From Nitrosomonas sp. (GTDB lineage Bacteria; Pseudomonadota; Gammaproteobacteria; Burkholderiales; Nitrosomonadaceae), in NCBI GenBank assembly GCA_019745325.1, contig JAIETK010000011.1, positions 90,811 through 154,810 on the forward strand: a stretch of 64,000 nt of DNA, written 5' to 3'. Made by a program: the position numbers and the translations under genes. A model generated the notes under the pieces. The model saw nothing but the letters and a program-made list of their open reading frames with translations. It did not search any database and was not told where the DNA came from. This document shows, piece after piece, positions 38,394-48,938 of this stretch. Position 1 is the first letter of the stretch. Each line of letters begins with the position of its first letter.

Positions 38394-38858
38394 ATGTTCA
38401 ACATCGTTCTTCATCAACCCGAGATCCCGCCAAATACCGGCAATATCATTCGTCTGTGCGCCAATACCGGCATGCAATTGCATCTGGTCAAACCGCTCGG
38501 CTTCCCGCTCCAGGACAAGCAATTATTACGCGCCGGGCTGGATTATCACGAATTTGCATCCATCAAGGTGCACGAAAACTGGAATGAATGTTGCCTGACA
38601 CTACAGAATCACCGCACGTTTGCGATCACCACAAAAGGCACGCAGCGATACGACAAAATCGCTTTTCAGCCAGGGGATGTATTTGTGTTTGGTTCGGAAA
38701 CCCGGGGACTGCCCGCGCCGGTCATGGAAACCTTTGCGGAACCGCATCGCATCCGCGTACCGATGGTCGCTGCAAGCCGCAGCTTAAATTTATCCAATAC
38801 AGTGGCAATCATCGCCTACGAAGCGTGGCGTCAAATCGGGTTTCCGGATGGAAATTAA
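38394..38858 (+). CDS. trmL: tRNA (cytidine(34)-2'-O)-methyltransferase
   Basis: SPOUT-class enzyme that 2'-O-methylates the wobble base of tRNA-Leu isoacceptors. It begins MFNIVLHQPEIPPNTGNIIR, the conserved TrmL N-terminus, and has the knot motifs FVFGSETRGLPAPVME, IRVPMVAASRSLNLSNTVAI and a final YEAWRQIGF. Length (154 aa) is right for the single-domain type. It is probably cotranscribed with comF and convergent with pilQ (seven bases apart). Confidence 0.95.
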   Translation: MFNIVLHQPEIPPNTGNIIRLCANTGMQLHLVKPLGFPLQDKQLLRAGLDYHEFASIKVHENWNECCLTLQNHRTFAITTKGTQRYDKIAFQPGDVFVFGSETRGLPAPVMETFAEPHRIRVPMVAASRSLNLSNTVAIIAYEAWRQIGFPDGN

Positions 38859-38865
38859 AAACGGA

Positions 38866-40977
38866 TTATTGCAAATTCAAGCTATCGCTCAAAATACGCG
38901 GCGTTACAAAAATCAGCAATTCGCGCTTGTCGTCCTGTTTTGAGGTATTTTTGAAAACATTACCCAGTACCGGAATATCACCCAGCATCGGCACTTTATT
39001 GACAACTTCATTCTCGGTTCGGTCAAAAATTCCACCGATCACGACCGTTCCGCCATTTTCAACCAGCACCTTGGTAGTCACTTGTTTGGTATTAATCGGT
39101 GGCGGCAAGAATTGATTGATCGGCACGCCGATCTTATCTTGATTGACATTTAGCTCCATGTCGATCTGGCCATTATGGGTAATCAGGGGCTTTACTTTTA
39201 ATCTGAGCGTGGCATCCATGAAACGGATACTGGTAGCGCCGCTGCTGGTCGCTTGCTGATAGGGAACCCGGTCACCTTGTTCTATGATCGCTTCGATCCC
39301 ATGCGCGGTGACAACTCTCGGACTGGCAATCACTCTGCCTTTTCTATCGGTTTCCAAGGCTGACAATTCGAGATTGATTAAGCGGCCATTGTTGATTTTC
39401 ATCAGACTTAATCCCAGCGCGGCGGGACCACCCAACAGACCGGTTGCAGCGGCTGCGGGCAAATTCACATTCAGGTTATTCGCTCCTCCGGCCGCGCCGC
39501 CTCCGGCTAATGCACTGGATCCGGTCGCGCTGCCTGAAATACCAAGCCTTTGGTCCCCCAAGCCCGTGGCGTTCTGAATTCCGAAGCGAGCGCCTAAATT
39601 GCGGCTGAAAGTTTCGATCGCTTCCACAATACGCGCTTCAATCATCACCTGTCTCTCAAAAACATCCAGTCTATGAATGCGTTTCCTGACTTCTTCGAGA
39701 CGGACTGGGATATCGGTAACGGTTATGGTATTACTGATCTCATCGATATTGATGGTACCGCGTTGACTGAGCATCCCTTCAAAGGACATTGAATTGACCC
39801 GGCGGTGATTCAAATGATAAATCTCCGAACGCAGCGGTTCCATTTCGGTGATTTGCATTTTAGCTTCAAGATCCAGCAGCTCCCGATCCGCCATCTCCTT
39901 GCGAGGCGCCACAAAAATCACGTTCCCGTTCTTACGTTTATCCAAATCGTGCGCTTGCAACACAATATCCAGTGCCTGATCCCACGGCACGTCTTTAAGG
40001 CGTAATGTCAGGTTACCGCCGACCGAATCGCTGGCAATAATATTCAGATTGGTAAAATCGGCGATTACTTGCAGTACCGCTCGCACTTCCACATCCTGGA
40101 AATTCAGCGACAGCCTTTCACCGGTATACCCGCCATAGACGCGCTTCCTTTTGGCCTGTTCTTCTTCATCTTCCGATAATGCACGCACATCCAGCACAAA
40201 ACGCGTTCCGGATTGCCGCGCGGAATGTTCCCAGCGCCCTCCGGCCTTTACCAGCATTCGAACGTTATCGCCTTTCTTGAACGTTTCAATGGTATGGATC
40301 GGTGTTGCAAAATCCATTACATCGTAGCGTCTGATCAAACTGGCGGGTAGTAGCGTATCAAAAAATTCGACGATAATATCTTCGCCTTGTTGCTGCACAT
40401 CAACGCTCATTCCCGCTTTTGTCATGTCGACTTCAACGCGTCCTTCGCCATTGGGGCCTCTGCGAAAATCAATATCCTGCAAGCTATTCATCCGCTTATT
40501 CGGTGATTCTTCGGCAAAACGGACCACTGCGTTGCTTGCTGAATTTTCCGCCACGCTCACTAATCGGATGAATACGAGATTGTTTTCGGCGCGTATGTCA
40601 TGTCGCATCAATCTTGCCAAGTTTAGTACCACGCGCGTTCGGTCACCTACTTGGATGATATTGGCACTGCGCAGATCGCCTTCCGCGGCTTCCTGAACAT
40701 TCTTGCCTAATTTGTTAGAAACATTATAGAAGTCAAAATAAATCCGGTGGGGATTGTCGAGTACCATACCGACAGGAAGATTTACTAAGGGTTTATCCAG
40801 CGTCAGTTTGGCGATGACTTCGCCATTCAGAAACGTTGAAAGATCGATTGCTAGAATACTGTTCTGCGCTTCATCCGCTCTTGCGGATTGCACAGTCGTG
40901 ATTAATGCTGATATACAGAGTATCCATACAGTTATTACTCCACCCAAGCTATAATTTCCGGTTAATAATAGCTTCAT
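38866..40977 (-). CDS. pilQ: Type IV pilus outer-membrane secretin PilQ
   Basis: Forms the gated outer-membrane ring through which pili extend and through which DNA may enter. After a signal peptide come two AMIN peptidoglycan-binding domains (about residues 35-280), an STN domain (LSLNFQDVEVRAVLQVIADF, about 290), a NolW/N1 domain (about 390-450) and the secretin core, ending with VENGGTVVIGGIFDRTEN, VPMLGDIPVLGNVF and LLIFVTPRIL. A Gly/Ala-rich insertion (residues about 495-530) interrupts the secretin domain. Length (703 aa) is normal. It is the last gene of pilM-N-O-P-Q. Confidence 0.96.
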   Translation of the reverse strand: MKLLLTGNYSLGGVITVWILCISALITTVQSARADEAQNSILAIDLSTFLNGEVIAKLTLDKPLVNLPVGMVLDNPHRIYFDFYNVSNKLGKNVQEAAEGDLRSANIIQVGDRTRVVLNLARLMRHDIRAENNLVFIRLVSVAENSASNAVVRFAEESPNKRMNSLQDIDFRRGPNGEGRVEVDMTKAGMSVDVQQQGEDIIVEFFDTLLPASLIRRYDVMDFATPIHTIETFKKGDNVRMLVKAGGRWEHSARQSGTRFVLDVRALSEDEEEQAKRKRVYGGYTGERLSLNFQDVEVRAVLQVIADFTNLNIIASDSVGGNLTLRLKDVPWDQALDIVLQAHDLDKRKNGNVIFVAPRKEMADRELLDLEAKMQITEMEPLRSEIYHLNHRRVNSMSFEGMLSQRGTINIDEISNTITVTDIPVRLEEVRKRIHRLDVFERQVMIEARIVEAIETFSRNLGARFGIQNATGLGDQRLGISGSATGSSALAGGGAAGGANNLNVNLPAAAATGLLGGPAALGLSLMKINNGRLINLELSALETDRKGRVIASPRVVTAHGIEAIIEQGDRVPYQQATSSGATSIRFMDATLRLKVKPLITHNGQIDMELNVNQDKIGVPINQFLPPPINTKQVTTKVLVENGGTVVIGGIFDRTENEVVNKVPMLGDIPVLGNVFKNTSKQDDKRELLIFVTPRILSDSLNLQ

Positions 40978-40986
40978 GACCTCATC

Positions 40987-41505
40987 CTAGTTTTTTAGCA
41001 TCAGTACACTTGTTCTTTCAACCCATTCATTGACACCTTCTTGAACGATTTCTGATAGCTTTACTTCCGATTCTGAGATCTCATCAATTCTCCCAAAGTT
41101 TTGACCCAGGTGATTCCCGACTCTTACACGATGCAGTATGCCTTCCGGGGATTTAATCAACGCGAAAATCGAATTATGTTGTTGCAACGAACCAACCATT
41201 GCTAGACTTTCCAGCGGATAAGCCTCCAATACTTCTTTGCGGCGATTCAGATCAGGCTGGATATCACTCATGCTTGCAAACGCTTGATCATTTTGGCGGG
41301 GAGCGAAAGGATTGGGCGCGTCAAATGCCATATAAGTAAAAGGTTTATAGGACTTAACTTCCGGCAATGGATCAATTTGTCCATGCAACCCCTCGCCCGA
41401 ACTATGGATAAACACTTCAAGATCACTATAGTCATTTTGCTGACACGCAGTAAGTAGAAATTGAATCGCCACGACCAATACTAGCAGGAATGTGTTTTTT
41501 AGCAT
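40987..41505 (-). CDS. pilP: Type IV pilus assembly lipoprotein PilP
   Basis: Inner-membrane lipoprotein linking the PilMNO platform to PilQ. The signal peptide ends with a lipobox (VVAIQFLLTACQQND, Cys near residue 21). The conserved features RKEVLEAYPLESLAMVGSL and GILHRVRVGNHLGQNFGRI form the HR-type domain that contacts the secretin. Length (172 aa) is typical. It lies nine bases upstream of pilQ and three bases downstream of pilO. Confidence 0.94.
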   Translation of the reverse strand: MLKNTFLLVLVVAIQFLLTACQQNDYSDLEVFIHSSGEGLHGQIDPLPEVKSYKPFTYMAFDAPNPFAPRQNDQAFASMSDIQPDLNRRKEVLEAYPLESLAMVGSLQQHNSIFALIKSPEGILHRVRVGNHLGQNFGRIDEISESEVKLSEIVQEGVNEWVERTSVLMLKN

Positions 41506-41508
41506 AAT

Positions 41509-42123
41509 TTATCTACCTTCGGCTTGCTTTACCAGTTCCCCTTCGTCCAGATAACGATAGGTTTTTGCAACAGCATCCAGAACCAGTTTACCGTCATTCC
41601 CGGGTTTGACATTGATATCATTGAGCGTCACGATACGTGATAGATGTGCTATATCGCTGGCAAAAGCGCCTATCGCGTGATAATCGCCGGTTACACGAAT
41701 CGCAACGGGAAGCTCCGCATAAAATGCATTGATCGTTTCCTGCGTCGCGGGTTTAAATAATTCGAATTGCAACCCTCGGCCCAAACCGGCTTGATTAATA
41801 TCGATCAGCAACGCTTCCATCTCCGATTTATCCGGAAGCTGGCGCAACAAGGTTCCCAGCGATTTCTCAATGTCTTGCAATTGTTCACGCATCGCCGGTA
41901 AATTTACAGCGCTGCGTTTTTTAATCAGATAGGTATTTTTCAAAGTTTCTTCTTCCGCTTGAATTCTTTCAAGCGTCTCAAATTCGTCTTGCCAGATAAG
42001 GAAATGACCTGCAGCGATGATCCCAATCAATAAAATTATCAACGCTACGACTTTGAAGGCTACCGGCCAATCTCCAGCTCGATTGATATCAAGCTGGCGC
42101 AGCTCCATGAGAAGATTTTCCAT
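41509..42123 (-). CDS. pilO: Type IV pilus inner-membrane protein PilO
   Basis: Bitopic inner-membrane component of the alignment complex. One transmembrane helix lies at about residues 22-45 (FKVVALIILLIGIIAAGHF). A coiled coil follows (about 50-95) and then a ferredoxin-like domain (LPVAIRVTGDYHAIGAFASD, then IVTLNDINVKP). Length (204 aa) is normal. PilO pairs with PilN, whose gene lies nine bases upstream. Confidence 0.94.
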   Translation of the reverse strand: MENLLMELRQLDINRAGDWPVAFKVVALIILLIGIIAAGHFLIWQDEFETLERIQAEEETLKNTYLIKKRSAVNLPAMREQLQDIEKSLGTLLRQLPDKSEMEALLIDINQAGLGRGLQFELFKPATQETINAFYAELPVAIRVTGDYHAIGAFASDIAHLSRIVTLNDINVKPGNDGKLVLDAVAKTYRYLDEGELVKQAEGR

Positions 42124-42132
42124 GACTTTTAC

Positions 42133-42717
42133 TTACCCGGTTGTATTTTGAGAAGGCTTCTGAATATCATCCATCGTGGTGCGCCGAAGTTGAATTTTCA
42201 TGTTGAACTCGTTTTGACGCACATTATCCTGAGTCATCGCCTTAATCTCGATCAGCAGCGGCGATGTCAGCCACGGCGAGGATTCCAGGTTACGCATCAA
42301 TGCTGATACGCGGGCATTCGATTGCGCGTAGCCCATCAAAGTGATGTCATGATCATTTTGCTGAACACTTTGCAAATACACACCATCCGGTAATAGTCTG
42401 GCCAATTGATCCAATAAATGAACCACTTCGGAACGGCTATTCTGTAATGTTTCAACTACTTGCTTACGCGACAGCAATTCTTGCGTCTGCGTTTTGATAT
42501 TTCTAATTTCCGCGATTTCTTGATCCAAGAGCGCAATTTGATCGTTCAAAAATTGGTTGCGGCCATTTTGATATTCGATTTCACCCGCGATCATCGAATA
42601 TACACTCCAGACGATCATAATCCCGAACACGCTCACCAATCCCGCCGATACCGCAATTTGTTGCTGCCTGGCTTTACGTTTCAGCTCGCGATGAGGAAGT
42701 AAATTAATACGAATCAT
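42133..42717 (-). CDS. pilN: Type IV pilus inner-membrane protein PilN
   Basis: Bitopic membrane protein that binds PilM through its short cytoplasmic N-terminus; MIRINLLPHRELKRKARQQQ contains the INLLP motif that docks on PilM. A transmembrane helix is at about residues 22-43. A coiled coil and a ferredoxin-like periplasmic domain follow (LLPDGVYLQSVQQNDHDITL). The ATG overlaps the pilM stop by four bases. Length is 194 aa. Confidence 0.95.
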   Translation of the reverse strand: MIRINLLPHRELKRKARQQQIAVSAGLVSVFGIMIVWSVYSMIAGEIEYQNGRNQFLNDQIALLDQEIAEIRNIKTQTQELLSRKQVVETLQNSRSEVVHLLDQLARLLPDGVYLQSVQQNDHDITLMGYAQSNARVSALMRNLESSPWLTSPLLIEIKAMTQDNVRQNEFNMKIQLRRTTMDDIQKPSQNTTG

Positions 42718-43814
42718 GATGGATCAAAACTGCGTAAAGCCAAACCGCAGGCAACCAATAGAGAGGGTGCATCGAGATTGAGCTGGCGTGGAATGATCCG
42801 GCTGGATAACTCCATTGTTGAAAAAGGATTGACTATTAATGTGCTTACCTGAGTACGCGTCGAAATGATTGCATCAAGGCCAGGAATTACTGCGCTGCCG
42901 CCGGCTAAAAAAATGTAATTAACTTCGGTATATTGCGTTGATGTAAAAAAAAATTGAATGGCGCGCATCACCTCGATCGCCAGCGTCTCGCAGAAAGGTT
43001 GCAAAACTTCCGCATTGTAGTTTTCCGGCAAGCCGCCGCTGCGTTTAGCCGCTTCGGATGCTTCCAGCGAGAGATTAAACTGATTATGAATTTCCTGAGT
43101 TAGTTGATTGCCGCCAAACGGTTGATCCCTTGTATATAACGATTCACCGTTGAGCAACACATTTATTTTCATGACCGTTGCACCGATATCGACTAATGCA
43201 ATTATTTGGTCTTTTCCACTCCCGGGTAATTGATTCAACGTCAATTCAAATGCTGCTTGCGCTGCGTAGGGCTCAACATCCACCACGACGGTTTTAAGAC
43301 CGGCAGCCTGTGCTGTCGCCACACGATCCTCGACTTTCTCTTTTCGCGATGCCGCAATCAGAACCTCAACTTCTTCCGGATTATCAGGAACAGCCTTCGT
43401 TACTTGAAAATCAAGATCAACTTCATTTAATGGAAAGGGAATATACTGACTGGCTTCGTTCTCGACCTGAAACACCAAGTCGTCTTCCCGTTGCCCCGCA
43501 GGGACGATAATTTTTTTGGTAATCACATCGGTTGCGGGAAGTGCAAGCGCCACATTTTTTTGCCTCGTTCCCATGCGCTTCCAGCCCCGTTGCAAGCTTT
43601 CGCTGACCGCTTCCATATTGACGATCTCACCGTCAAGCATGGCATCAGCCGGTAATGATTCTATCGCATACCGTTCAATTCGATAGTTCTGACTGCTACC
43701 TATTCGGGACAATTCGACCAGTTTTACTGCAGAAGAACTTATATCCACACCAATCAATGCCGGAGGCTTAATCTTTAGAAAATCAAAATTGATGTCAAAA
43801 TTTCCCTTGAACAT
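42714..43814 (-). CDS. pilM: Type IV pilus assembly ATPase-like protein PilM
   Basis: Actin-like cytoplasmic protein that binds ATP and the N-terminus of PilN, forming the cytosolic ring of the pilus machine. Phosphate-loop motifs are GVDISSSAVKLVELSRIG (residue 20) and IALVDIGATVMKINVLLNGE (about 205), with YIFLAGGSAVIPGLDAII near the end. Length (366 aa) is normal. It heads the pilMNOPQ operon and diverges from the PBP1A gene across 228 bases, the usual arrangement. Confidence 0.96.
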   Translation of the reverse strand: MFKGNFDINFDFLKIKPPALIGVDISSSAVKLVELSRIGSSQNYRIERYAIESLPADAMLDGEIVNMEAVSESLQRGWKRMGTRQKNVALALPATDVITKKIIVPAGQREDDLVFQVENEASQYIPFPLNEVDLDFQVTKAVPDNPEEVEVLIAASRKEKVEDRVATAQAAGLKTVVVDVEPYAAQAAFELTLNQLPGSGKDQIIALVDIGATVMKINVLLNGESLYTRDQPFGGNQLTQEIHNQFNLSLEASEAAKRSGGLPENYNAEVLQPFCETLAIEVMRAIQFFFTSTQYTEVNYIFLAGGSAVIPGLDAIISTRTQVSTLIVNPFSTMELSSRIIPRQLNLDAPSLLVACGLALRSFDPS

Positions 43815-44042
43815 TGGTCTATTTGCGGCGATACTTCAGAAATATCATATTAATAATATTGTTGAATTGATGTGAACTCTTTGCAAGAATTCATTGAATT
43901 TATTCAGTATACTAAATAAGTATGCTAAATCACAAAATTTTGATTCTGCCAGAGTTCTGGAAATTTTATTTAAAGAAAAGGGGTCGATATACCCCCTATA
44001 ACTTTTCACTCCCACAAACCTACCATTAATCAATCGTAATTC

Positions 44043-46364
44043 ATGTTCTCCCGTTGGTTGTTTTATCTTTTTGTAACGGTTTCCGCTACAGGATTCATTG
44101 GCATTCTGCTGGCCGGTTTTGCAGCACTGGTCATTTATTCCAATTTGCCTTCTTTGGAGACACTGACGGATTATCGCCCGAAAATTCCGTTACGCATTTA
44201 TAGCGATGAAGGCTTATTGATCGGAGAATTCGGCGCTGAGCGCCGAAACGTAGTGAGCATCGCCGAAGTTCCCCCGCATCTCAAGCAAGCTATTCTGGCT
44301 GCCGAAGATGATCGCTTTTATGAACATGGCGGGGTCGACTACCTCGGTGTACTTAGAGCCGCTTACTCTAATTTCACTTCGGGCGCTGTTCGTCAGGGCG
44401 CCAGCACCATTACAATGCAAGTAGCCCGCAATTTTTTTCTGACCAGAGAGAAAACTTTTACGAGAAAGCTCAGTGAAGCGTTACTGGCATTTAAAATTGA
44501 ACATAATCTCACCAAGGATAAAATACTAGAACTCTATATCAACCAGATTTATCTTGGGCAACGCAGTTATGGTTTTGCAGCAGCTGCGCAAACCTACTTC
44601 GGCAAGTCCCTACAAGAAATCAATATTGCCGAAGCGGCTATGTTAGCGGGATTGCCCAAGGCGCCTTCCGGATATAACCCCATCAGCAATCCAAAACGCG
44701 CTAAAAGCAGGCAATTATATGTATTGGGCCGTTTACACAAGCTAAATCACATATCCAGTCAGGAACTCAGTGAATTAGAAAAACAACCCATTTCCGTGCA
44801 AAAGCAAACAGCGATATTTGCGATGCCGGCGGATTACGTCGCTGAAATGGTTCGTCAAGTGATTTATGATCGTTATCAGGAAGATGCCTATAATAAAGGC
44901 ATTAAGGTATATACAACCATTCGCAAGCTCGATCAGGAAGCTGCCTATCAGGCTTTACGGAAAAATGTGCTTGAATACGACAGGCGCCGAGGCTATCGCG
45001 GCCCGGAAGCTTATATCGACTTACTCAAGAACGGGGCGAATCAGGAAAAAACACTGGATGATGCCTTGGACGAAGTCAGTGACAGCGATAATATATTTGC
45101 AGCCATCGTTCTATCCGCCAAACCTAATGCCGTTCAAGCTTATCGAAAAGGCGGTGAAATTGTTGAGATAACCGGGGAAGGTCTAAAATTTGCACAAAAG
45201 TTTCTTAGCGATAGAAAAGAGCCTGGAAAAAAATATATTGTTCCCGGCGCTCTGATCCGTATCCAAAAAGAAAATAATCTATGGCACATCGTACAACTTC
45301 CGGAAGTTGAAGCAGCACTCGTCTCGTTGGATCCAAACGATGGCGCCATCCGCGCTTTAATAGGCGGTTTCGATTTCCAGAAAAATCAATTTAATCATGT
45401 GACACAGGCTTGGCGGCAACCCGGTTCCAGCTTTAAACCTTTCATTTATTCCGCAGCTTTGGAAAAAGGATTTACCCCCGCCACGATTATAAATGATGCA
45501 CCACTGTCTTTCAGTGCTACCCAAACAGGGAGCAAGCCTTGGGAACCCAGGAATTTTGATGGAAAATTTGACGGCCCCATGCGGTTGCGTACCGCATTAG
45601 TCAAATCAAAAAATCTGATATCCATTCGGATCCTTCAGGCCATCGGCATTCACTATGCACAAGATTACATTACGCGATTCGGTTTCGATGCAACACGCCA
45701 CCCGCCCTATTTACCGATGGCTCTGGGGTCTGGTTCAGTGACTCCCATGCAGATGGCGGTAGGTTATGCTGTGTTTGCAAATGGCGGTTTTCGTGTCGCT
45801 CCCTATTTCATAAAAAGAATTGAGGATGAAAAAGGTAACGCACTTGAGCAATTCCAGCCAATCACCGTCACTGCGGGTGCCAAACGAGTCATTGATCCAC
45901 GCAATGCATTTATCATGACGAACATGATGCAAGATGTTATTAATTATGGTACGGCCGTCAGAGCCAAGCAACTGGGACGCACTGATTTAGCCGGCAAGAC
46001 CGGTACTACCAGTAATTTCGTAGACGCATGGTTTTGCGGCTTTCAAAAAGACTTGGTTACCATCGCATGGACGGGTTACGACGAACCTAGATCATTGGGC
46101 AATAACGAAACCGGCGGACGTGTAGCTCTGCCCATTTGGATGGATTATATGGGACCGGTCCTAAAAGGTATTCCAGTCGCGGAATACAAACCGCCGAATG
46201 CTGTCACAATTGCAAAAATAAATTCAAATTCAGGATTTAGAGATCCGTCGGGAGATATTTCTGAGTTCTTCTTTAGTGAGCAGCTACCGCCGATGTCTGA
46301 TATTCCAGTTGTTGAAGATCACGCGCCTTTAACAACCAGAGATTTAAGAGATCAATTATTCTAA
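44043..46364 (+). CDS. mrcA: Penicillin-binding protein 1A
   Basis: Bifunctional peptidoglycan synthase (also called ponA) anchored in the inner membrane. An N-terminal transmembrane helix (residues 5-30) precedes the GT51 glycosyltransferase domain, with the catalytic Glu in AEDDRFYEHGGVDYLG (about residue 83) and GASTITMQVARNFFL. The transpeptidase domain has SSFK (about 462), SKN in VKSKNLISIRI and KTGT (about 650). Length (773 aa) is normal. It is divergent from pilM; the downstream end is six bases from the convergent hemB stop, with no clear terminator. Confidence 0.97.
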   Translation: MFSRWLFYLFVTVSATGFIGILLAGFAALVIYSNLPSLETLTDYRPKIPLRIYSDEGLLIGEFGAERRNVVSIAEVPPHLKQAILAAEDDRFYEHGGVDYLGVLRAAYSNFTSGAVRQGASTITMQVARNFFLTREKTFTRKLSEALLAFKIEHNLTKDKILELYINQIYLGQRSYGFAAAAQTYFGKSLQEINIAEAAMLAGLPKAPSGYNPISNPKRAKSRQLYVLGRLHKLNHISSQELSELEKQPISVQKQTAIFAMPADYVAEMVRQVIYDRYQEDAYNKGIKVYTTIRKLDQEAAYQALRKNVLEYDRRRGYRGPEAYIDLLKNGANQEKTLDDALDEVSDSDNIFAAIVLSAKPNAVQAYRKGGEIVEITGEGLKFAQKFLSDRKEPGKKYIVPGALIRIQKENNLWHIVQLPEVEAALVSLDPNDGAIRALIGGFDFQKNQFNHVTQAWRQPGSSFKPFIYSAALEKGFTPATIINDAPLSFSATQTGSKPWEPRNFDGKFDGPMRLRTALVKSKNLISIRILQAIGIHYAQDYITRFGFDATRHPPYLPMALGSGSVTPMQMAVGYAVFANGGFRVAPYFIKRIEDEKGNALEQFQPITVTAGAKRVIDPRNAFIMTNMMQDVINYGTAVRAKQLGRTDLAGKTGTTSNFVDAWFCGFQKDLVTIAWTGYDEPRSLGNNETGGRVALPIWMDYMGPVLKGIPVAEYKPPNAVTIAKINSNSGFRDPSGDISEFFFSEQLPPMSDIPVVEDHAPLTTRDLRDQLF

Positions 46365-46370
46365 AATTTA

Positions 46371-47402
<1,032 letters not shown>

Positions 47403-47446
47403 CTAAGAACGGGGAACTAATTTTATCATTTTATCCTCTTATTTAC

Positions 47447-47550
47447 GGACAATCTTGATCGTCCCCCTGTCTTTCCTCCCTGAGACAGGGCCTTAAGTGA
47501 TATTAAGGCGGTTCCCCCGGTTTTATTCCCCTTTAACCGGGGTTTTTTTT
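47447..47550 (+). ncRNA. Candidate structured small RNA between hemB and engB
   Basis: On the strand opposite to both neighbours three hairpins lead into an intrinsic terminator. GGAC (47447-47450) pairs with GTCC (47461-47464). CCCTGTCT (47465-47472) pairs with AGACAGGG (47483-47490) around the loop TTCCTCCCTG. CCTTAA (47491-47496) pairs with TTAAGG (47503-47508). The terminator stem CCCCGGTT/AACCGGGG is followed by eight T. The loops expose CCUCC and UCCCC, complementary to Shine-Dalgarno sequences. From memory, a family called Betaproteobacteria toxic small RNA has a similar C-rich form, possibly at this same locus; I cannot confirm a match. A weak -10 (TATCAT 47424 or TATCCT 47432) is the only promoter hint, so the 5' end is approximate. 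Confidence 0.72.
47515..47550 (+). terminator. Intrinsic terminator of the candidate small RNA
   Basis: CCCCGGTT (47515-47522) pairs with AACCGGGG (47535-47542) around a 12-base loop, followed by T8 (47543-47550). The U-run is on the plus strand only; the minus strand has A8 ahead of the hairpin and no U-tail, so it does not serve engB. This is the main evidence that something is transcribed rightward here. Confidence 0.88.
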
Positions 47551-47562
47551 AAGAAGTAACAG

Positions 47563-48159
47563 TTACTTGTCATCAAGCCATCCATTTATCACTGCGGATG
47601 CAGTGTCTACCCCGAGGGATGATTGGCTCGAAAATAATTGAACGCTACAATTTGAATAAGTGGTACTGAGAATCATATCTACCTCTCGCAAGGTATTATT
47701 TGCCTGTTGCTTGCTTAGCTTGTCAGCCTTCGTTAACAAGACATGGATGGCTTTTCCTGTTGGAGAAAACCAATTCAACATTTTTATATCCAATTCTTTA
47801 AGAGGATGGCGGATATCCATGATTAATACCAAGCCTTTAAGGGCTTGGCGAGTTTGTAAATAATTTTCTAAAACGCTTTGCCAATGGCGTATCACCGAAG
47901 CTGGAACTTTCGCATAACCGTATCCAGGCAAGTCGACCAGAAATTTTCCTGCACTTATTTGAAAAAAATTGATATGTTGTGTCCTTCCGGGCGTTTTACT
48001 CACAAAAGCCAAGCGATTCTGGTTTGTTAAAGTATTAATCACGCTCGATTTACCCGCATTTGATCGTCCAGCGAATGCTATTTCAATGCTTGTGGATGAA
48101 GGCAAATCCCGCTCTTCGTAGGCAGAAGTAAAAAAAAATGCTCGATGAAACTGGGACAT
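47563..48159 (-). CDS. engB: Ribosome-assembly GTPase EngB/YsxC
   Basis: Small essential GTPase acting in late 50S assembly. The G motifs are visible: P-loop [18 protein letters not shown] (about residue 30), a switch with [23 protein letters not shown] (G3) and [12 protein letters not shown] (G4). Length (198 aa) is normal. It is four bases downstream of coaX and appears to be the last gene of birA-coaX-engB. Confidence 0.96.
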   Translation of the reverse strand: MSQFHRAFFFTSAYEERDLPSSTSIEIAFAGRSNAGKSSVINTLTNQNRLAFVSKTPGRTQHINFFQISAGKFLVDLPGYGYAKVPASVIRHWQSVLENYLQTRQALKGLVLIMDIRHPLKELDIKMLNWFSPTGKAIHVLLTKADKLSKQQANNTLREVDMILSTTYSNCSVQLFSSQSSLGVDTASAVINGWLDDK

Positions 48160-48163
48160 ATGA

Positions 48164-48925
48164 TCAGTTTTTGCTTAGATTATTTCGGTCGTCTAATATT
48201 ACATTATTTGCGATAATGACGAGTCCTTCCAGCACCAGATTATCTATGATTTCATAAGGAATTCTAATAAAAGGCGCAAGTTCGATACAACCACCGCCGC
48301 TTATGAAACATTTTAAATTAGGTGTTTTTAGCTGCTCAGATATCGAACAGTATAAACGCTCAATCGCGCCCAATACACAGTGCATCAAACCACTTTGCAC
48401 TGCATCATCTGTAGATTGAGGGAAATTTTTGAAGGAGCCGATTTGTAAATTTTTTATTTGCGTTTTTGACTGCAAACAGTCTCGCATCAAATTTATACTG
48501 GGAAAAATGATGCCACCTAAAAATACTCCTGAATTAGAAAGTGCATCAATGGTCACCGCAGTGCCAATATTCACAACCATACAGGCTTGGTGATGAATAT
48601 TCCAAGCTGCTACAAGAGCAGCCCAGCGATCACACCCCAATTGCTCGGGATTGTGATAACCATTTGATACTCCACATTGAGATGCACAAGCACTTATCCA
48701 ATAAGGTTTTACAGGCCATAGCGAAAAAATTGCATCAATATCATTTCTCAAATTGTCAGTCGCCACGTGAGAAATGACAATTTGTGAAGGTGCCGGAAAC
48801 TTCTTAAAAGAATCTAGCAAAAGGGAAATTTCAGTATTCGATATTTTTCCTTTTGCAAACCAGAGACCGTCATTTCTAAGGCCCCATTTAAAGAAAGTAT
48901 TTCCAGAATCGATGGCTAAAATCAT
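48164..48925 (-). CDS. coaX: Type III pantothenate kinase
   Basis: First step of coenzyme A synthesis by the CoaX type of kinase. The fold motifs are [18 protein letters not shown] at the N-terminus (family D-x-G-N-T), [16 protein letters not shown] (about residue 97) and [16 protein letters not shown] (about 120). ATG 48925 fits the family N-terminus; a TTG at 48937, one base after the birA stop, is the alternative. Length is 253 aa. The birA-coaX pair is a common arrangement. Confidence 0.93.
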   Translation of the reverse strand: MILAIDSGNTFFKWGLRNDGLWFAKGKISNTEISLLLDSFKKFPAPSQIVISHVATDNLRNDIDAIFSLWPVKPYWISACASQCGVSNGYHNPEQLGCDRWAALVAAWNIHHQACMVVNIGTAVTIDALSNSGVFLGGIIFPSINLMRDCLQSKTQIKNLQIGSFKNFPQSTDDAVQSGLMHCVLGAIERLYCSISEQLKTPNLKCFISGGGCIELAPFIRIPYEIIDNLVLEGLVIIANNVILDDRNNLSKN

Positions 48926-48938
48926 TATCAATAACAAA

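Noticed and set aside
47515-47542. GC-rich hairpin as the terminator of engB
   Set aside because: On the minus strand the hairpin is preceded by A8 and lacks a U-tail; the T8 is on the plus strand only.
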